NCBI RefSeq assembly: GCF_024498075.1
Contig: NZ_JANHOF010000013.1
Coordinates: 140,675 to 204,674, forward strand
Origin: Paenibacillus mendelii
Lineage (GTDB): Bacteria > Bacillota > Bacilli > Paenibacillales > Paenibacillaceae
Length of the DNA: 64,000 nucleotides
Direction of reading: 5' to 3'
The translations under genes were made by a program, and so were the position numbers. The notes below the pieces were generated by a model, which made no database searches, was not told where the DNA came from, and worked only from the letters and a program-made list of their open reading frames with translations. Positions 16,594 through 24,452 of this stretch are shown here, piece by piece; position 1 is the first letter of the stretch, and the number at the start of each line of letters is the position of its first letter.

Positions 16594-17151
16594 ATGGCTG
16601 GACCATTCATTTTTATATTTACAGGCACGAGCGGGTCAGGAGGACAAACAATCGCTCACCGGATCGGCAGCGAGCTGGGAACCCCTTATATCCGTTTGTG
16701 CACGACGCATTCTCCGTATGGACAAGAAGGACGGGAGCAGGATTATGAGTACATTTCTCAAGAGGTATTCGATGCGTTGGAGCAGGACGGGGAATTTGTT
16801 CTGACCGCTACCATCCATGAGGAACGCTATGGTATTCTGCGGAAGGAGCTGGAGAAGCCGCTGCGGGAAGGGCGTCATGTTTATCTCAATCTAGATCGGA
16901 ATGGCGCTTCCGCGCTAAAAAAACGGTATGGTGAGCGTGTGGTGCGATTGTTTCTCTATGTCGACAAGCTAACGCTCCGGGAACGGCTGGAGGCAAACGG
17001 AGAGGCAGAGGATAGCATCGGTAGCTATTTGGCGCAGCATGCGGAAGAGTTCGAGTATCGAAAGCAGTGCGAGCATGTAATCGAAATCGACCAAATGGAA
17101 TTGAATCGCACGCTGGGACAGATCCGGACGGCCCTACAATCCCACCTTTAA
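16594..17151 (+). CDS. Guanylate-kinase-like protein with altered P-loop
   Basis: This encodes 185 residues. Length and layout match guanylate kinases: an N-terminal beta strand and phosphate loop, IRLCTTHSPYGQEGREQDYEYIS resembling the GMP-binding TTR-R-GE-G-DY segment, and a lid with Arg residues (RLFLYVDKLTLRERLEANGE). The P-loop at 11-19 reads GTSGSGGQT where guanylate kinases have G-S-G-GKST-like sequence, so the Walker A lysine is missing. It could be inactive, regulatory, or a different kinase. The start has GAAGGAGG upstream. It is convergent with sodA and shares a terminator with it. Confidence 0.7.
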   Translation: MAGPFIFIFTGTSGSGGQTIAHRIGSELGTPYIRLCTTHSPYGQEGREQDYEYISQEVFDALEQDGEFVLTATIHEERYGILRKELEKPLREGRHVYLNLDRNGASALKKRYGERVVRLFLYVDKLTLRERLEANGEAEDSIGSYLAQHAEEFEYRKQCEHVIEIDQMELNRTLGQIRTALQSHL

Positions 17152-17179
17152 TGCACAATTCAAACAATAACAAATAAAA

Positions 17180-17213
17180 ACAGGCGCGGGTCGATTCATC
17201 GACCCGCGCCTGT
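17180..17213. terminator. Bidirectional terminator
   Basis: A perfect 16-bp stem (ACAGGCGCGGGTCGAT and complement) with a 2-base centre lies between the convergent kinase-like gene and sodA. A-rich and T-rich flanks occur on both sides. Confidence 0.8.
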
Positions 17214-17247
17214 TCCATATTGCAAATCGTTAACCGTTTAGCGAGTC

Positions 17248-17856
17248 TTACTTCGCTGCGTCGTAACGTTTGCCAACTTCGTCCCAATTTACAACATTCC
17301 AGAACGCTGCAATGTAGTCAGGACGTTTGTTTTGATATTTCAGATAGTAGGCATGCTCCCACACGTCCAGACCAAGCAGAGGCGTGTCGCCTTCCATGAT
17401 TGGGCTGTCTTGGTTAGGCAGGCTGTATACTTTCAGTTTACCGTTGCTAAGAGCAAGGAACGCCCAGCCGCTGCCGAAACGGGTCGTAGCTGCTTTAGCG
17501 AAATCGGCTTTGAACTGCTCGAGGCCGCCAAGCTCACTGTCGATTGCTGCAGCAAGTGCGCCGGAAGGTGCGCCGCCTGCGTTCGGGCCGATTGTTTCCC
17601 AGAACAAGCTGTGGTTCGCGTGGCCGCCGCCATTGTTGCGAACGGCTGTACGGATGGCTTCAGGAACGCTATTCAGATCCGCGATCAACGCTTCGACCGA
17701 CTTGTCTTGAAGCTCAGGAGCGGACTCCAGTGCAGCATTCAGGTTCGTTACGTACGTATTATGGTGACGGTCGTGGTGAATTTCCATCGTTGTTGCATCG
17801 ATATGCGGCTCAAGCGCATTGTTTGGATAAGGCAAAGCTGGTAATTGATGTGCCAT
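17248..17856 (-). CDS. sodA: Superoxide dismutase, Mn/Fe family
   Basis: This encodes 202 residues. All four metal ligands are visible: His in EIHHDRHHNTY, His in HANHSLFW, and Asp and His in DVWEHAYYLKYQNKRPDYI. The NNGGGHANHSLFW context favours manganese. The enzyme converts superoxide to peroxide and oxygen in the cytoplasm. Two consecutive ATG codons follow an AGGAGGTTGTTA site; I chose the second, which gives the usual MAHQLPALPY start. A good promoter lies upstream. It is a standalone gene. Confidence 0.95.
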   Translation of the reverse strand: MAHQLPALPYPNNALEPHIDATTMEIHHDRHHNTYVTNLNAALESAPELQDKSVEALIADLNSVPEAIRTAVRNNGGGHANHSLFWETIGPNAGGAPSGALAAAIDSELGGLEQFKADFAKAATTRFGSGWAFLALSNGKLKVYSLPNQDSPIMEGDTPLLGLDVWEHAYYLKYQNKRPDYIAAFWNVVNWDEVGKRYDAAK

Positions 17857-17896
17857 CATTAACAACCTCCTAAGTAGTATGTAAAGATTCAATACC

Positions 17897-17925
17897 ATTA
17901 TCTCTGTTTTTTGATAATAAATCAA
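17897..17925 (-). promoter_or_regulatory. sodA promoter
   Basis: On the minus strand TTGATT (17925-17920), a 17-bp spacer and GATAAT (17902-17897) form a sigma-A-type promoter about 40 bases before the sodA start codon. Confidence 0.6.
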
Positions 17926-17929
17926 CATT

Positions 17930-18195
17930 TATGTTTGGAAAGTCGGTCTGATGCCGACTACCGAACTAGAATATCCGCACATCTGAACTTTTATGCAGCA
18001 GAGGCGAGCTTCGTTTACCCCTTATTTTATTAAACAGTAAACCGCTTGTCTAATCAGCGTTGGTTACCGGGAAATAGGAAACAGCAGATGAGCGATTCAT
18101 AGTGAAGAACTAGTGGTAAAGGTAAGCAAGCTTGACCTCTGATTAACCGAATGTCTGAAGCTTTAACGTTCTTATTCGCTTTCGAAGACTAAACG
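17930..18195. other. Intergenic region between divergent sodA and stress gene
   Basis: I looked for sigma-B-like elements ahead of the stress gene and found none I can support. A short inverted repeat (AGTCGG/CCGACT, near 17940-17960) is the only structure seen. Confidence 0.4.
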
Positions 18196-18209
18196 AGGAG
18201 GTAATGAAC

Positions 18210-18737
18210 ATGAGCACAAGACAAAAAATCGTAGGTGTATTTGATACGTATCAGGGTGCTATCAATGCAATAGAAGGTTTGAAGCAGCAGGGCTATGCAT
18301 CGGATGAAATATCCGTCATTGCCAAGGACAAGGATGATGTTGAAGAAGTGACGGAAAGCACGGTGACAAAAGCTGCCGAAGGATTGACTGCAGGTGCGGC
18401 TACTGGAGGTGTTCTGGGAGGGGTGACCGGGCTGTTAGCAGGCATTGGCGCGCTTGCCATACCAGGTATCGGTCCGATTCTCGCTGCAGGTCCGATCGCT
18501 GCCACAATTACGGGTGCGGCTGTAGGCGCGTGGACGGGAGGCCTGGTTGGCGGGCTCATCGGAATGGGCATTCCAAGAGAGGAAGCCGAGCGATATGATG
18601 AATATGTGAGAAGCGGTCGCATACTCGTCATGGTCGATGCCGACAGCCAGCGGGATCAATATGCCTATGAAACGTTCCGCGCGCATAAATCGGAGAACTC
18701 CGATTTATATGACAACGAGCGTGTCACACGTCCTTAA
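18210..18737 (+). CDS. General stress protein, YflT-like domain with glycine-rich membrane-like core
   Basis: This encodes 175 residues. The N-terminal about 45 residues (KIVGVFDTYQGAINAIEGLKQQGYASDEISVIAKD) match the YflT/GsiB-type general stress domain. The middle is glycine- and alanine-rich with two or three hydrophobic hairpin-like stretches (residues about 60-125, GGVLGGVTGLLAGIG). The C-terminus has PREEAERYDEYVRSGRILVMVDAD, the family ending. Such proteins are stress-induced and of unknown function. GAGGAGG lies eight bases before the ATG chosen; an ATG six bases earlier is too close. The YdaT-like gene follows after 20 bases. Confidence 0.75.
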   Translation: MSTRQKIVGVFDTYQGAINAIEGLKQQGYASDEISVIAKDKDDVEEVTESTVTKAAEGLTAGAATGGVLGGVTGLLAGIGALAIPGIGPILAAGPIAATITGAAVGAWTGGLVGGLIGMGIPREEAERYDEYVRSGRILVMVDADSQRDQYAYETFRAHKSENSDLYDNERVTRP

Positions 18738-18757
18738 TAGAAGGCAGGAGGGATCAT

Positions 18758-19120
18758 ATGCCTTGGACAAAATCAGATTATCCGGACTCGCTTAAAAATT
18801 TCGAGCCGAGAGTACGTAATAAAGCGGTAGAGATTGCTAATGCCCTTCTTGATGATGGCTATGAAGAAGGGCGGGCGATCGCAATCGCTACGGCTCAGGC
18901 TAAGGAATGGGACGAGAATCATCCGGACCATCGTCACAATCATGGAAAGAAGGTGCCCGGCGCCGATCGTCACTTGCATGTCGTCCCCCATGATGGACAA
19001 TGGGCCATCAAGAGGGAAGGGATAGACGAGCCGAAGGAGTTGTTCGCTACCAAGGCGGATGCAGTGGAGAAGGCACAGCAATTGGCGTCGGATGGTCAGT
19101 GCGATTATTCACCGGCGTGA
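18758..19120 (+). CDS. YdaT-like stress protein (DUF2188 region)
   Basis: This encodes 120 residues. The N-terminal half (PWTKSDYPDSLKNFEP..VRNKAVEIANALL, AIAIATAQAKEW) and the C-terminal HVVPHDGQWAIKREG...ATKADAVEKAQQLA resemble B. subtilis YdaT, a general stress gene product, with the DUF2188-like ending. Function is unknown. The ribosome site AGGAGGGATC is strong. It is transcribed with the preceding stress gene, and a good terminator follows, so the two make a small stress operon. Confidence 0.75.
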   Translation: MPWTKSDYPDSLKNFEPRVRNKAVEIANALLDDGYEEGRAIAIATAQAKEWDENHPDHRHNHGKKVPGADRHLHVVPHDGQWAIKREGIDEPKELFATKADAVEKAQQLASDGQCDYSPA

Positions 19121-19171
19121 CGGCACCGTGGAAACCTCTCATAATTATCGGTAAATTAATTCAGTCAGCCT

Positions 19172-19205
19172 AAGGCACAGCGTATAACGCTGTGCTTTTT
19201 TTATC
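19172..19205 (+). terminator. Terminator of the stress-gene pair
   Basis: GCACAGCGT, a short TATA loop and ACGCTGTGC are followed by seven T residues. Confidence 0.85.
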
Positions 19206-19247
19206 TTGTCCCGAATAGAAATAGATACAAAGGTAGGTTTATATTTT

Positions 19248-19272
19248 ATTCCTAATCTTATAAGATAGGAAT
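19248..19272. promoter_or_regulatory. AT-rich near-perfect palindrome
   Basis: ATTCCTA-A-TCTTA and TAAGA-TAGGAAT form a palindrome with one extra base, in the 360-bp gap upstream of the acetyltransferase gene. It may be an operator or a structured leader. Confidence 0.4.
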
Positions 19273-19328
19273 GAGTGTTATAGGTCGCCATACCTGGTCG
19301 AAGAAACCAATTGAAGCAGGATTCGACA

Positions 19329-19356
19329 TGAAAGCGCTTATAATGAAGCGCTTTCA
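19329..19356. promoter_or_regulatory. Paired cre-like inverted repeat
   Basis: TGAAAGCGCTT at 19329-19339 and its complement at 19346-19356 are perfect 11-bp arms around six bases. Each arm matches the start of the CcpA cre consensus TGWAARCGYTWNCW; the forward 14-mer matches 13 positions. It sits about 125 bases before the GNAT gene. Confidence 0.4.
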
Positions 19357-19481
19357 GCAGTATTATAGAGATTTATTGAATTTTTTAAGGTTTTTTTAAG
19401 GTTTTAGAAGGAATTCGATTCAATTTGTCGTATTATTAACTTTATCTAAAAATATGATACTGCGAATGAGAGGTTTGAATC

Positions 19482-19904
19482 ATGCACGTTCGTTCCTTCC
19501 AGCTGTCCGACTACCGGCCTGTAACGCAACTTTTAGAAACGGTTTTATCAGAAGAGTGCTATGAACAGACGATGGAGGCTTTTGCCCGCCAGCTGTCCTG
19601 GGACAGCGAGCTGGTATTGGTCGCATTGGCTAAAGATGAGATTGTCGGGATGATTATCGGTACGATTGATGACAATAAAGGGTACTACTATCGTGTGGCG
19701 GTTCATCCTGGCTATCAGCGTCAGGGTATCGGCAAAGCGTTGATCCGTTCGCTGAAGCAGCGGTTTGAGCAGCGGAAGGTTTCGAAAATCATGATTACGG
19801 CAGACGAGCATAATGAGCCGATTCTTTCCCTCTATGAATCGCTCGGCTATGCGGCAAACGACTTTTTTAGGTCGTTTCAGAAGCTAAGTATCGTCGCCGG
19901 TTAA
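19482..19904 (+). CDS. GNAT-family N-acetyltransferase
   Basis: This encodes 140 residues covering a complete GNAT fold. The acetyl-CoA binding motif reads VAVHPGYQRQGIGKALIRSLKQRF, and the C-terminal LYESLGYAANDFFRSFQKL is typical. The substrate is not predictable. AGAGG precedes the ATG. It stands alone in the map, with a long leader holding two palindromes. Confidence 0.85.
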   Translation: MHVRSFQLSDYRPVTQLLETVLSEECYEQTMEAFARQLSWDSELVLVALAKDEIVGMIIGTIDDNKGYYYRVAVHPGYQRQGIGKALIRSLKQRFEQRKVSKIMITADEHNEPILSLYESLGYAANDFFRSFQKLSIVAG

Positions 19905-19927
19905 GTGATCAATCATTTGTTTTTTAA

Positions 19928-19976
19928 GAAGCATGTCTGGGCTCGCCATTGATTTTGGCGGACGGATGTGCTTTTC
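19928..19976 (+). terminator. Imperfect hairpin after the GNAT gene
   Basis: AGCATGTC...CGCC faces GGCG...GTGCT with several mismatches and is followed by TTTTCTT. Confidence 0.4.
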
Positions 19977-20029
19977 TTATTAGTATGGGTAAGAAAATTA
20001 AGAAATTTCTGTAGGAGCACGGCAACTTT

Positions 20030-20581
20030 ATGGAATACTTTCATCCTTGCGTCATTAAGAGCTTTAAGCATGACGGCCATTTGCACCGGATGTGGCTGAA
20101 GAACTGGGTGGTGCCGGATTCGCTGCTCCTTCCGGAGCACGCCGCGGAATCCATGCATGTCATCGTAAACGAGCAAACGCCGATACAGGAAGCGGACGGA
20201 ACGCAGTGGATTAGCCGTGTACCTGCGGTTTCCTTCTTTATCCCGGGGCAGTGGTACAACGTCGTTGGTCTAATGGAGGATCAGGGAACGCGTTATTACT
20301 GTAACATGGCGTCGCCGCCTTTTCTTGGTGAGGGCGTCCTGACTTACATCGACTACGATCTCGATGTGATTCTGCCATGTGGAGGAGAAGCGCATATCGT
20401 CGATCAAGATGAATATGAGCAGCATAAAGTCATGTATCATTATTCAAAAGAAGTGCAGCAGAAGGTGCAGGAGGGCTTACAATCGCTGATGGCACGAATC
20501 GAGCTTATGGAAGCACCATTTGATCAGATAGCTGTCGCATATTATTATGAGGCATGGCACAAACATATGGGCGAGGTGTGA
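20030..20581 (+). CDS. DUF402 protein, nucleoside tri-/diphosphate phosphatase-like (Ntdp/YgaC)
   Basis: This encodes 183 residues. The DUF402 domain is visible in the middle: GTRYYCNMASPP, LTYIDYDLDVILPCGGEAHIVDQDEYEQH. The acidic YIDYDLD and DQDEYE residues are the metal-binding set of Ntdp enzymes. The staphylococcal and Bacillus members hydrolyse nucleoside tri- and diphosphates. GTAGGAGC precedes the start. The signal peptidase gene begins six bases after the stop, so the two are coupled. Confidence 0.8.
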   Translation: MEYFHPCVIKSFKHDGHLHRMWLKNWVVPDSLLLPEHAAESMHVIVNEQTPIQEADGTQWISRVPAVSFFIPGQWYNVVGLMEDQGTRYYCNMASPPFLGEGVLTYIDYDLDVILPCGGEAHIVDQDEYEQHKVMYHYSKEVQQKVQEGLQSLMARIELMEAPFDQIAVAYYYEAWHKHMGEV

Positions 20582-20587
20582 CATCAT

Positions 20588-21244
20588 ATGACTAAGATTT
20601 CGGATTCGCTGCCGGAGGCTGAACAGGGTCCAATCGGACCCCGTAAGCGTTCAGGGGCGGCGTCAAAGCCAAGGATGCCAAAACCCGATAAGCCAGAGAA
20701 GCCGGGGCGACCCGCGCCGAGGTGGGCTTCTGAGCTGTGGGATTGGACAAGGACCTTGTCGATTGCGCTGACAGTCGTGCTGCTGCTTCACTTCTTCGTG
20801 TTCAATTTGTCCACGGTAGAAGGGCAATCGATGGAGCCGACGCTGTATGAGGGTGAATGGTTATTCGTTAATAAGATTTCGTATTTAATTGGTGATCCAG
20901 ACCGCGGGGAAGTCGTTATACTCAAGGATCCTACGGACCGGCTGGAGAAGAAAGAATTTTTGGTCAAACGAGTCGTTGGAGTGCCGGGCGATACCATTGA
21001 AATTCGCGAGGGGCAGCTGTACCGCAACGGTGAGCTTATCGTTGAACCGTATACGGATACGATTATCGATGATCTGGATTATGGCCCCTATAAGGTTGAT
21101 GAGGGCATGTATTTTGTAATGGGTGATAACCGGCATGCCCGGGCAAGCCTGGACAGCCGCTCTTTCGGCGCGGTATCGCAGGACTTGATTCGCGGTAGAG
21201 CGGATTTTATATTATGGCCTATCGCCAAACTGAACGCATTATAG
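20588..21244 (+). CDS. lepB: Signal peptidase I with proline-rich N-terminal extension
   Basis: This encodes 218 residues. A cytosolic, Lys/Pro-rich head of about 45 residues is followed by a single transmembrane helix (about 55-73) and the S26 catalytic domain. The nucleophile is Ser81 in GQSMEPTL and the general base is Lys127 in VKRVVGVPGD; GDNR...SLDSRSFG is the third signature. It cleaves signal peptides on the outer face of the membrane. GAGGTG lies upstream. It overlaps no neighbour and is followed by rnhA after 18 bases. Confidence 0.92.
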   Translation: MTKISDSLPEAEQGPIGPRKRSGAASKPRMPKPDKPEKPGRPAPRWASELWDWTRTLSIALTVVLLLHFFVFNLSTVEGQSMEPTLYEGEWLFVNKISYLIGDPDRGEVVILKDPTDRLEKKEFLVKRVVGVPGDTIEIREGQLYRNGELIVEPYTDTIIDDLDYGPYKVDEGMYFVMGDNRHARASLDSRSFGAVSQDLIRGRADFILWPIAKLNAL

Positions 21245-21262
21245 CGTTGGAGGTTATGTAGA

Positions 21263-21697
21263 TTGAAGGATGTAGTTATCTATACGGATGGCGCGTGCTC
21301 CGGCAATCCGGGACCGGGCGGCTATGGAGCGGTGCTGTTTTACGGTGGACATAAGAAGGAAATATCAGGCGGAGATGCAGCCACGACGAATAACCGGATG
21401 GAAATCCGGGCAGTAATCGAAGCGCTTCAGCTGCTCAAGGAGCCTTGCAAGGCGACAGTACACAGCGACTCCGCGTATGTCGTCAATTGCTTTCAACAGA
21501 ACTGGATTCGCGGCTGGCTGCGCAACGGGTGGAAGAACAGCAAAGGGCAGCCCGTGGAGAACCAAGACCTGTGGCAGGCGCTCTGGGCGCTTATGCAGAA
21601 GCATACCGTCGAATATGTGAAAGTAAAGGGCCACAGTGATAATGAATGGAACAACCGATGCGACGAGCTCGCACGTGAAGCGATCAAGCGGCTCTAA
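21263..21697 (+). CDS. rnhA: Ribonuclease HI
   Basis: This encodes 144 residues. The four catalytic acids are in place: TDGACSGNPGPGG, NNRMEIRAVIEAL, VHSDSAYVVNC and RCDELAREA. It cleaves RNA in RNA-DNA hybrids. The start is a TTG following TGGAGGTTATG. It belongs to the lepB gene run and ends before a repeat-bearing spacer. Confidence 0.93.
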   Translation: MKDVVIYTDGACSGNPGPGGYGAVLFYGGHKKEISGGDAATTNNRMEIRAVIEALQLLKEPCKATVHSDSAYVVNCFQQNWIRGWLRNGWKNSKGQPVENQDLWQALWALMQKHTVEYVKVKGHSDNEWNNRCDELAREAIKRL

Positions 21698-21731
21698 ATA
21701 AGAGCGAATCAAGCTTCCGAAGCGAGTTTTG

Positions 21732-21819
21732 TTCCGAAGCGAACTCAAGAAGCATAGCTTCACAAAACTTAAGCTTATGCTTCCGAAGCAAACTCAAGAA
21801 GCATAGCTTCACAAAACTT
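21732..21819. repeat. Two 39-bp direct repeats before queG
   Basis: A 39-bp unit starting TTCCGAAGC and ending CAAAACTT occurs at 21732-21770 and 21781-21819 with one mismatch. Each copy contains the small palindrome GAAGCATAGCTTC. The second copy ends just before the queG ribosome site. Confidence 0.85.
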
Positions 21820-21833
21820 TAAGGAGGATTCGT

Positions 21834-23006
21834 ATGGATAGTCAACCGGCTTGGGAGAAGCTGAAAGCGGAGATGAAAGCCGCTGCAGAGAGCCTCGGTA
21901 TCGATAAGATCGGAGTGGCGTCAGCGGATCCCTTCACGGAGATGAAGCAGCGTCTGCTGCGCCATCGGGAGCTTGGCCGTGAATCCGGCTTCGAAGAGCC
22001 GGACCTTGATAAGCGGACTGAGCCTGGGCTGCTCTTCGACAATCCGCAATCCATCATAGCGATTGCGATTGCCTATCCATCCAAGCTTCAGGATGCGCCG
22101 AAATCCGTTCCTGGCGAAAGACGCGGCATCCTCTCCCGATCCTCCTGGGGAACGGATTACCATGCGGTGCTTCGCAATCGGCTCGCGCGGCTGGAGACTT
22201 GGCTGCGTGAACGCGTTCCTGATTTTCGGGCTGAGAGTATGGTGGATACGGGCGCACTCGTCGATCGGGCAGTAGCGCAGCGCGCGGGGATCGGCTGGAG
22301 CGCCAAAAACTGCGCGATTATTACGCCAGAATGGGGCTCGTGGGTTTATCTGGGTGAAATGATTACGAACCTTCCGCTGCCGCCGGATGTTCCGGTGACG
22401 GAGGGCTGCGGCGACTGCACCGCGTGCATCGATGCCTGTCCGACAGGGGCTCTCGTCGGCCCTGGCCAGCTCGATGCACAGCGGTGTATTTCATTCATTA
22501 CCCAGACGAAGGGCATTGTTGAGGATGAAATGATGCGTAAGATTGGCAACCGGTTATATGGCTGCGATACCTGTCAGGTCGTATGTCCGGAGAACAAAGG
22601 GAAGAATTGGACCCATCAGCCTGAGCTGCAGCCGGATGCTGAGAAGGTGAAGCCGCTGCTGATCCCGCTGCTATCCATGGGCAATCGGGCGTTCAAGGAG
22701 GCCTATGGCGACAGCTCCTCGGCTTGGCGCGGGAGAAAGCCGATCCAACGCAATGCCGTTATCGGACTTGGCAACTTTAAGGATCCAAGCGGTATTCCGG
22801 CAATAACGGCGGTCTTGAAGGAGGATCCGCGCTTCGAGCTGCGCGCGACAGCGGCATGGTCGCTAGGCCGAATTGGCGGAGCTACGGCCGCAGCCGTATT
22901 GCAACAGGCAGCAGAGCACGAGCAGGATGATCGCGTGCGGGAAGCAATCGAGAAGGCTCTTCAATCGGATGCCATCCTGGGTAAGAAGGAGAAGCCGCGC
23001 GGATAG
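21834..23006 (+). CDS. queG: Epoxyqueuosine reductase
   Basis: This encodes 390 residues. The N-terminal cobalamin-binding domain holds GAGIGWSAKNC and the VDTGALVDRAVAQ segment. Two 4Fe-4S clusters are evident from CGDCTACIDACPTGAL and CDTCQVVCPEN together with the isolated Cys in QRCISF. The C-terminal 80 residues form HEAT-like repeats. It carries out the last step of queuosine synthesis in tRNA. AAGGAGGATTCGT precedes the ATG. The HD-GYP-like gene follows after 24 bases. Confidence 0.93.
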   Translation: MDSQPAWEKLKAEMKAAAESLGIDKIGVASADPFTEMKQRLLRHRELGRESGFEEPDLDKRTEPGLLFDNPQSIIAIAIAYPSKLQDAPKSVPGERRGILSRSSWGTDYHAVLRNRLARLETWLRERVPDFRAESMVDTGALVDRAVAQRAGIGWSAKNCAIITPEWGSWVYLGEMITNLPLPPDVPVTEGCGDCTACIDACPTGALVGPGQLDAQRCISFITQTKGIVEDEMMRKIGNRLYGCDTCQVVCPENKGKNWTHQPELQPDAEKVKPLLIPLLSMGNRAFKEAYGDSSSAWRGRKPIQRNAVIGLGNFKDPSGIPAITAVLKEDPRFELRATAAWSLGRIGGATAAAVLQQAAEHEQDDRVREAIEKALQSDAILGKKEKPRG

Positions 23007-23030
23007 TTCATAGATAGTGGGGGTGCGACC

Positions 23031-24059
23031 TTGAGGGTTGTCGATATTGAAACGGTCGAACCTGGACATTATTTGGGCAAGACCATCTATGCGATGAATG
23101 GTACGGTTCTGTTGTCCGCGGGAGTTCAGCTAACGGTCTATATGATTAACACGCTGAAGCGGATCGGCGTGACGAGTATCTATATCAAGGACCCGCTCAC
23201 TGAGGATATCGAGCTTGAGGAAATTCTTAGTGAGGAAACGAAGCGCGCGCTTATACGCAATATGTCGGAGACGATGAATGAAATTCGTTCCGGCAAGCCG
23301 TTCAACTCCCGCTCGCTCAGTCTTGCTGTGGATGACTTATTGGAAGATGTGCTGCAGCATCGGGAGGTACTCATTCAATTGAATGAAATCCGTACCCAGG
23401 ATAATGCGGAGTTCGTCCATGCGATGAACGTATGCATGGTAGCGACGCTTGTGGGCCTCAATATGGACTTGAACGCCCAGCAGCTGAAGGAGCTCGCGAC
23501 GGGCTCCCTGCTGCATGATGTGGGTAAGGCCATAGCAGCGAAAGCCGGGGAAGGGGACACCCCGCGTCATCATGCATGGCTGGGATTCGAGCTGTTGAAG
23601 GCTAGACGTGAGCTCAGCTTGCTGATTGCACACGTTGCCCTGCAGCATCACGAGCATACCGACGGGACAGGAGCACCCCGCGGCCTGGTTGGAGATCAGA
23701 TCCATCTATACTCCCGGATCGTGGCGGTAGCCAATATGTACGATAACCTGCTTCAGCAGGAATCGGATGGCAGATTCATTCTCCCGCATGATGCATGCGA
23801 GCGAATGCTGGCCATGTCGGGCAAGGAGCTCGATCATGAGGTGCTTGTCCATTTTATGCAGATTGTGTCGCTATACCCCAATGGTATCTCGGTACGGCTT
23901 TCGACGCGGGAAACCGGGGTCGTGGTTGGCCAGCACCGGGGACTGCCTGGCAGGCCCGTAATCCGGCTGCTCGCCAAGGAAGGCGAGAATCATTCGGAGA
24001 GCCGTGAGATCGATTTGGCGAAAACCCCGACGGTGTTTATCGAGCAGGTGCTCAGCTAA
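23031..24059 (+). CDS. HD-GYP-like phosphodiesterase domain protein (variant motif)
   Basis: This encodes 342 residues. The N-terminal 110 residues are a DUF3391-like or unknown region. The HD domain shows LHDVGK at 161-166 and HHEHTDGTGAPRGL at 206-219. In active cyclic-di-GMP phosphodiesterases the second motif is HHExxDGxGYP; here Tyr is replaced by Ala, giving GAP. The metal-binding His and Asp residues remain, so activity is possible but not assured. The start is a TTG preceded by GTGGGGGTG. It probably shares a transcript with queG. Confidence 0.8.
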   Translation: MRVVDIETVEPGHYLGKTIYAMNGTVLLSAGVQLTVYMINTLKRIGVTSIYIKDPLTEDIELEEILSEETKRALIRNMSETMNEIRSGKPFNSRSLSLAVDDLLEDVLQHREVLIQLNEIRTQDNAEFVHAMNVCMVATLVGLNMDLNAQQLKELATGSLLHDVGKAIAAKAGEGDTPRHHAWLGFELLKARRELSLLIAHVALQHHEHTDGTGAPRGLVGDQIHLYSRIVAVANMYDNLLQQESDGRFILPHDACERMLAMSGKELDHEVLVHFMQIVSLYPNGISVRLSTRETGVVVGQHRGLPGRPVIRLLAKEGENHSESREIDLAKTPTVFIEQVLS

Positions 24060-24111
24060 ATTAGCGTGATTGCGGCTTCGCTGGCAGAGGAATAAAAGAG
24101 TGTTGAACCGA

Positions 24112-24140
24112 TTGCTCGCAAGCATCGGACATGCTATGAT
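24112..24140 (+). promoter_or_regulatory. Promoter of yneF-folE region
   Basis: TTGCTC, a 17-bp spacer and TATGAT with an extended TGC before the -10 make a good sigma-A promoter about 45 bases before yneF. Confidence 0.6.
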
Positions 24141-24184
24141 AAGATGCAAGTTTGAACAATTACAGTAAGGTATGGTGATCGGTA

Positions 24185-24412
24185 ATGAGTGTCATGTGGG
24201 CAGTTATTCTTGCGATTGTAACGCTTATCCTGGGAGCCGTTGGCGGTTTCTTCATCGGCGTATTCTATTTGCGCAAACAGTTGGAGCGTATGCAGAGCGA
24301 TCCAGAGATGCTGCAAAAAATGGCGAAACAAATGGGCTACAATATGAATAAACAGCAGCTGCAAAAAGCGCAGCATATGATGAAAAATCAAAAACCAGGC
24401 GGGCGCAGGTAA
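24185..24412 (+). CDS. yneF: YneF/UPF0154 family membrane protein
   Basis: This encodes 75 residues. A single N-terminal transmembrane helix (about 3-27, ending GGFFIGVFYLRKQLE) is followed by a basic amphipathic tail with the family signature DPEMLQKMAKQMGYNMNKQQLQK. This is the complete length of UPF0154 proteins. Function is unknown. GGTGATCGG precedes the ATG. folE follows after 40 bases. Confidence 0.9.
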   Translation: MSVMWAVILAIVTLILGAVGGFFIGVFYLRKQLERMQSDPEMLQKMAKQMGYNMNKQQLQKAQHMMKNQKPGGRR

Positions 24413-24452
24413 CTTTCGCATACGCGCTGGCGTAGAGAAGGGGGCGAACGAA

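Noticed and set aside
18000..18195. Sigma-B promoter ahead of the stress genes
   Set aside because: No GTTT and GGGWAW elements with acceptable spacing could be found.
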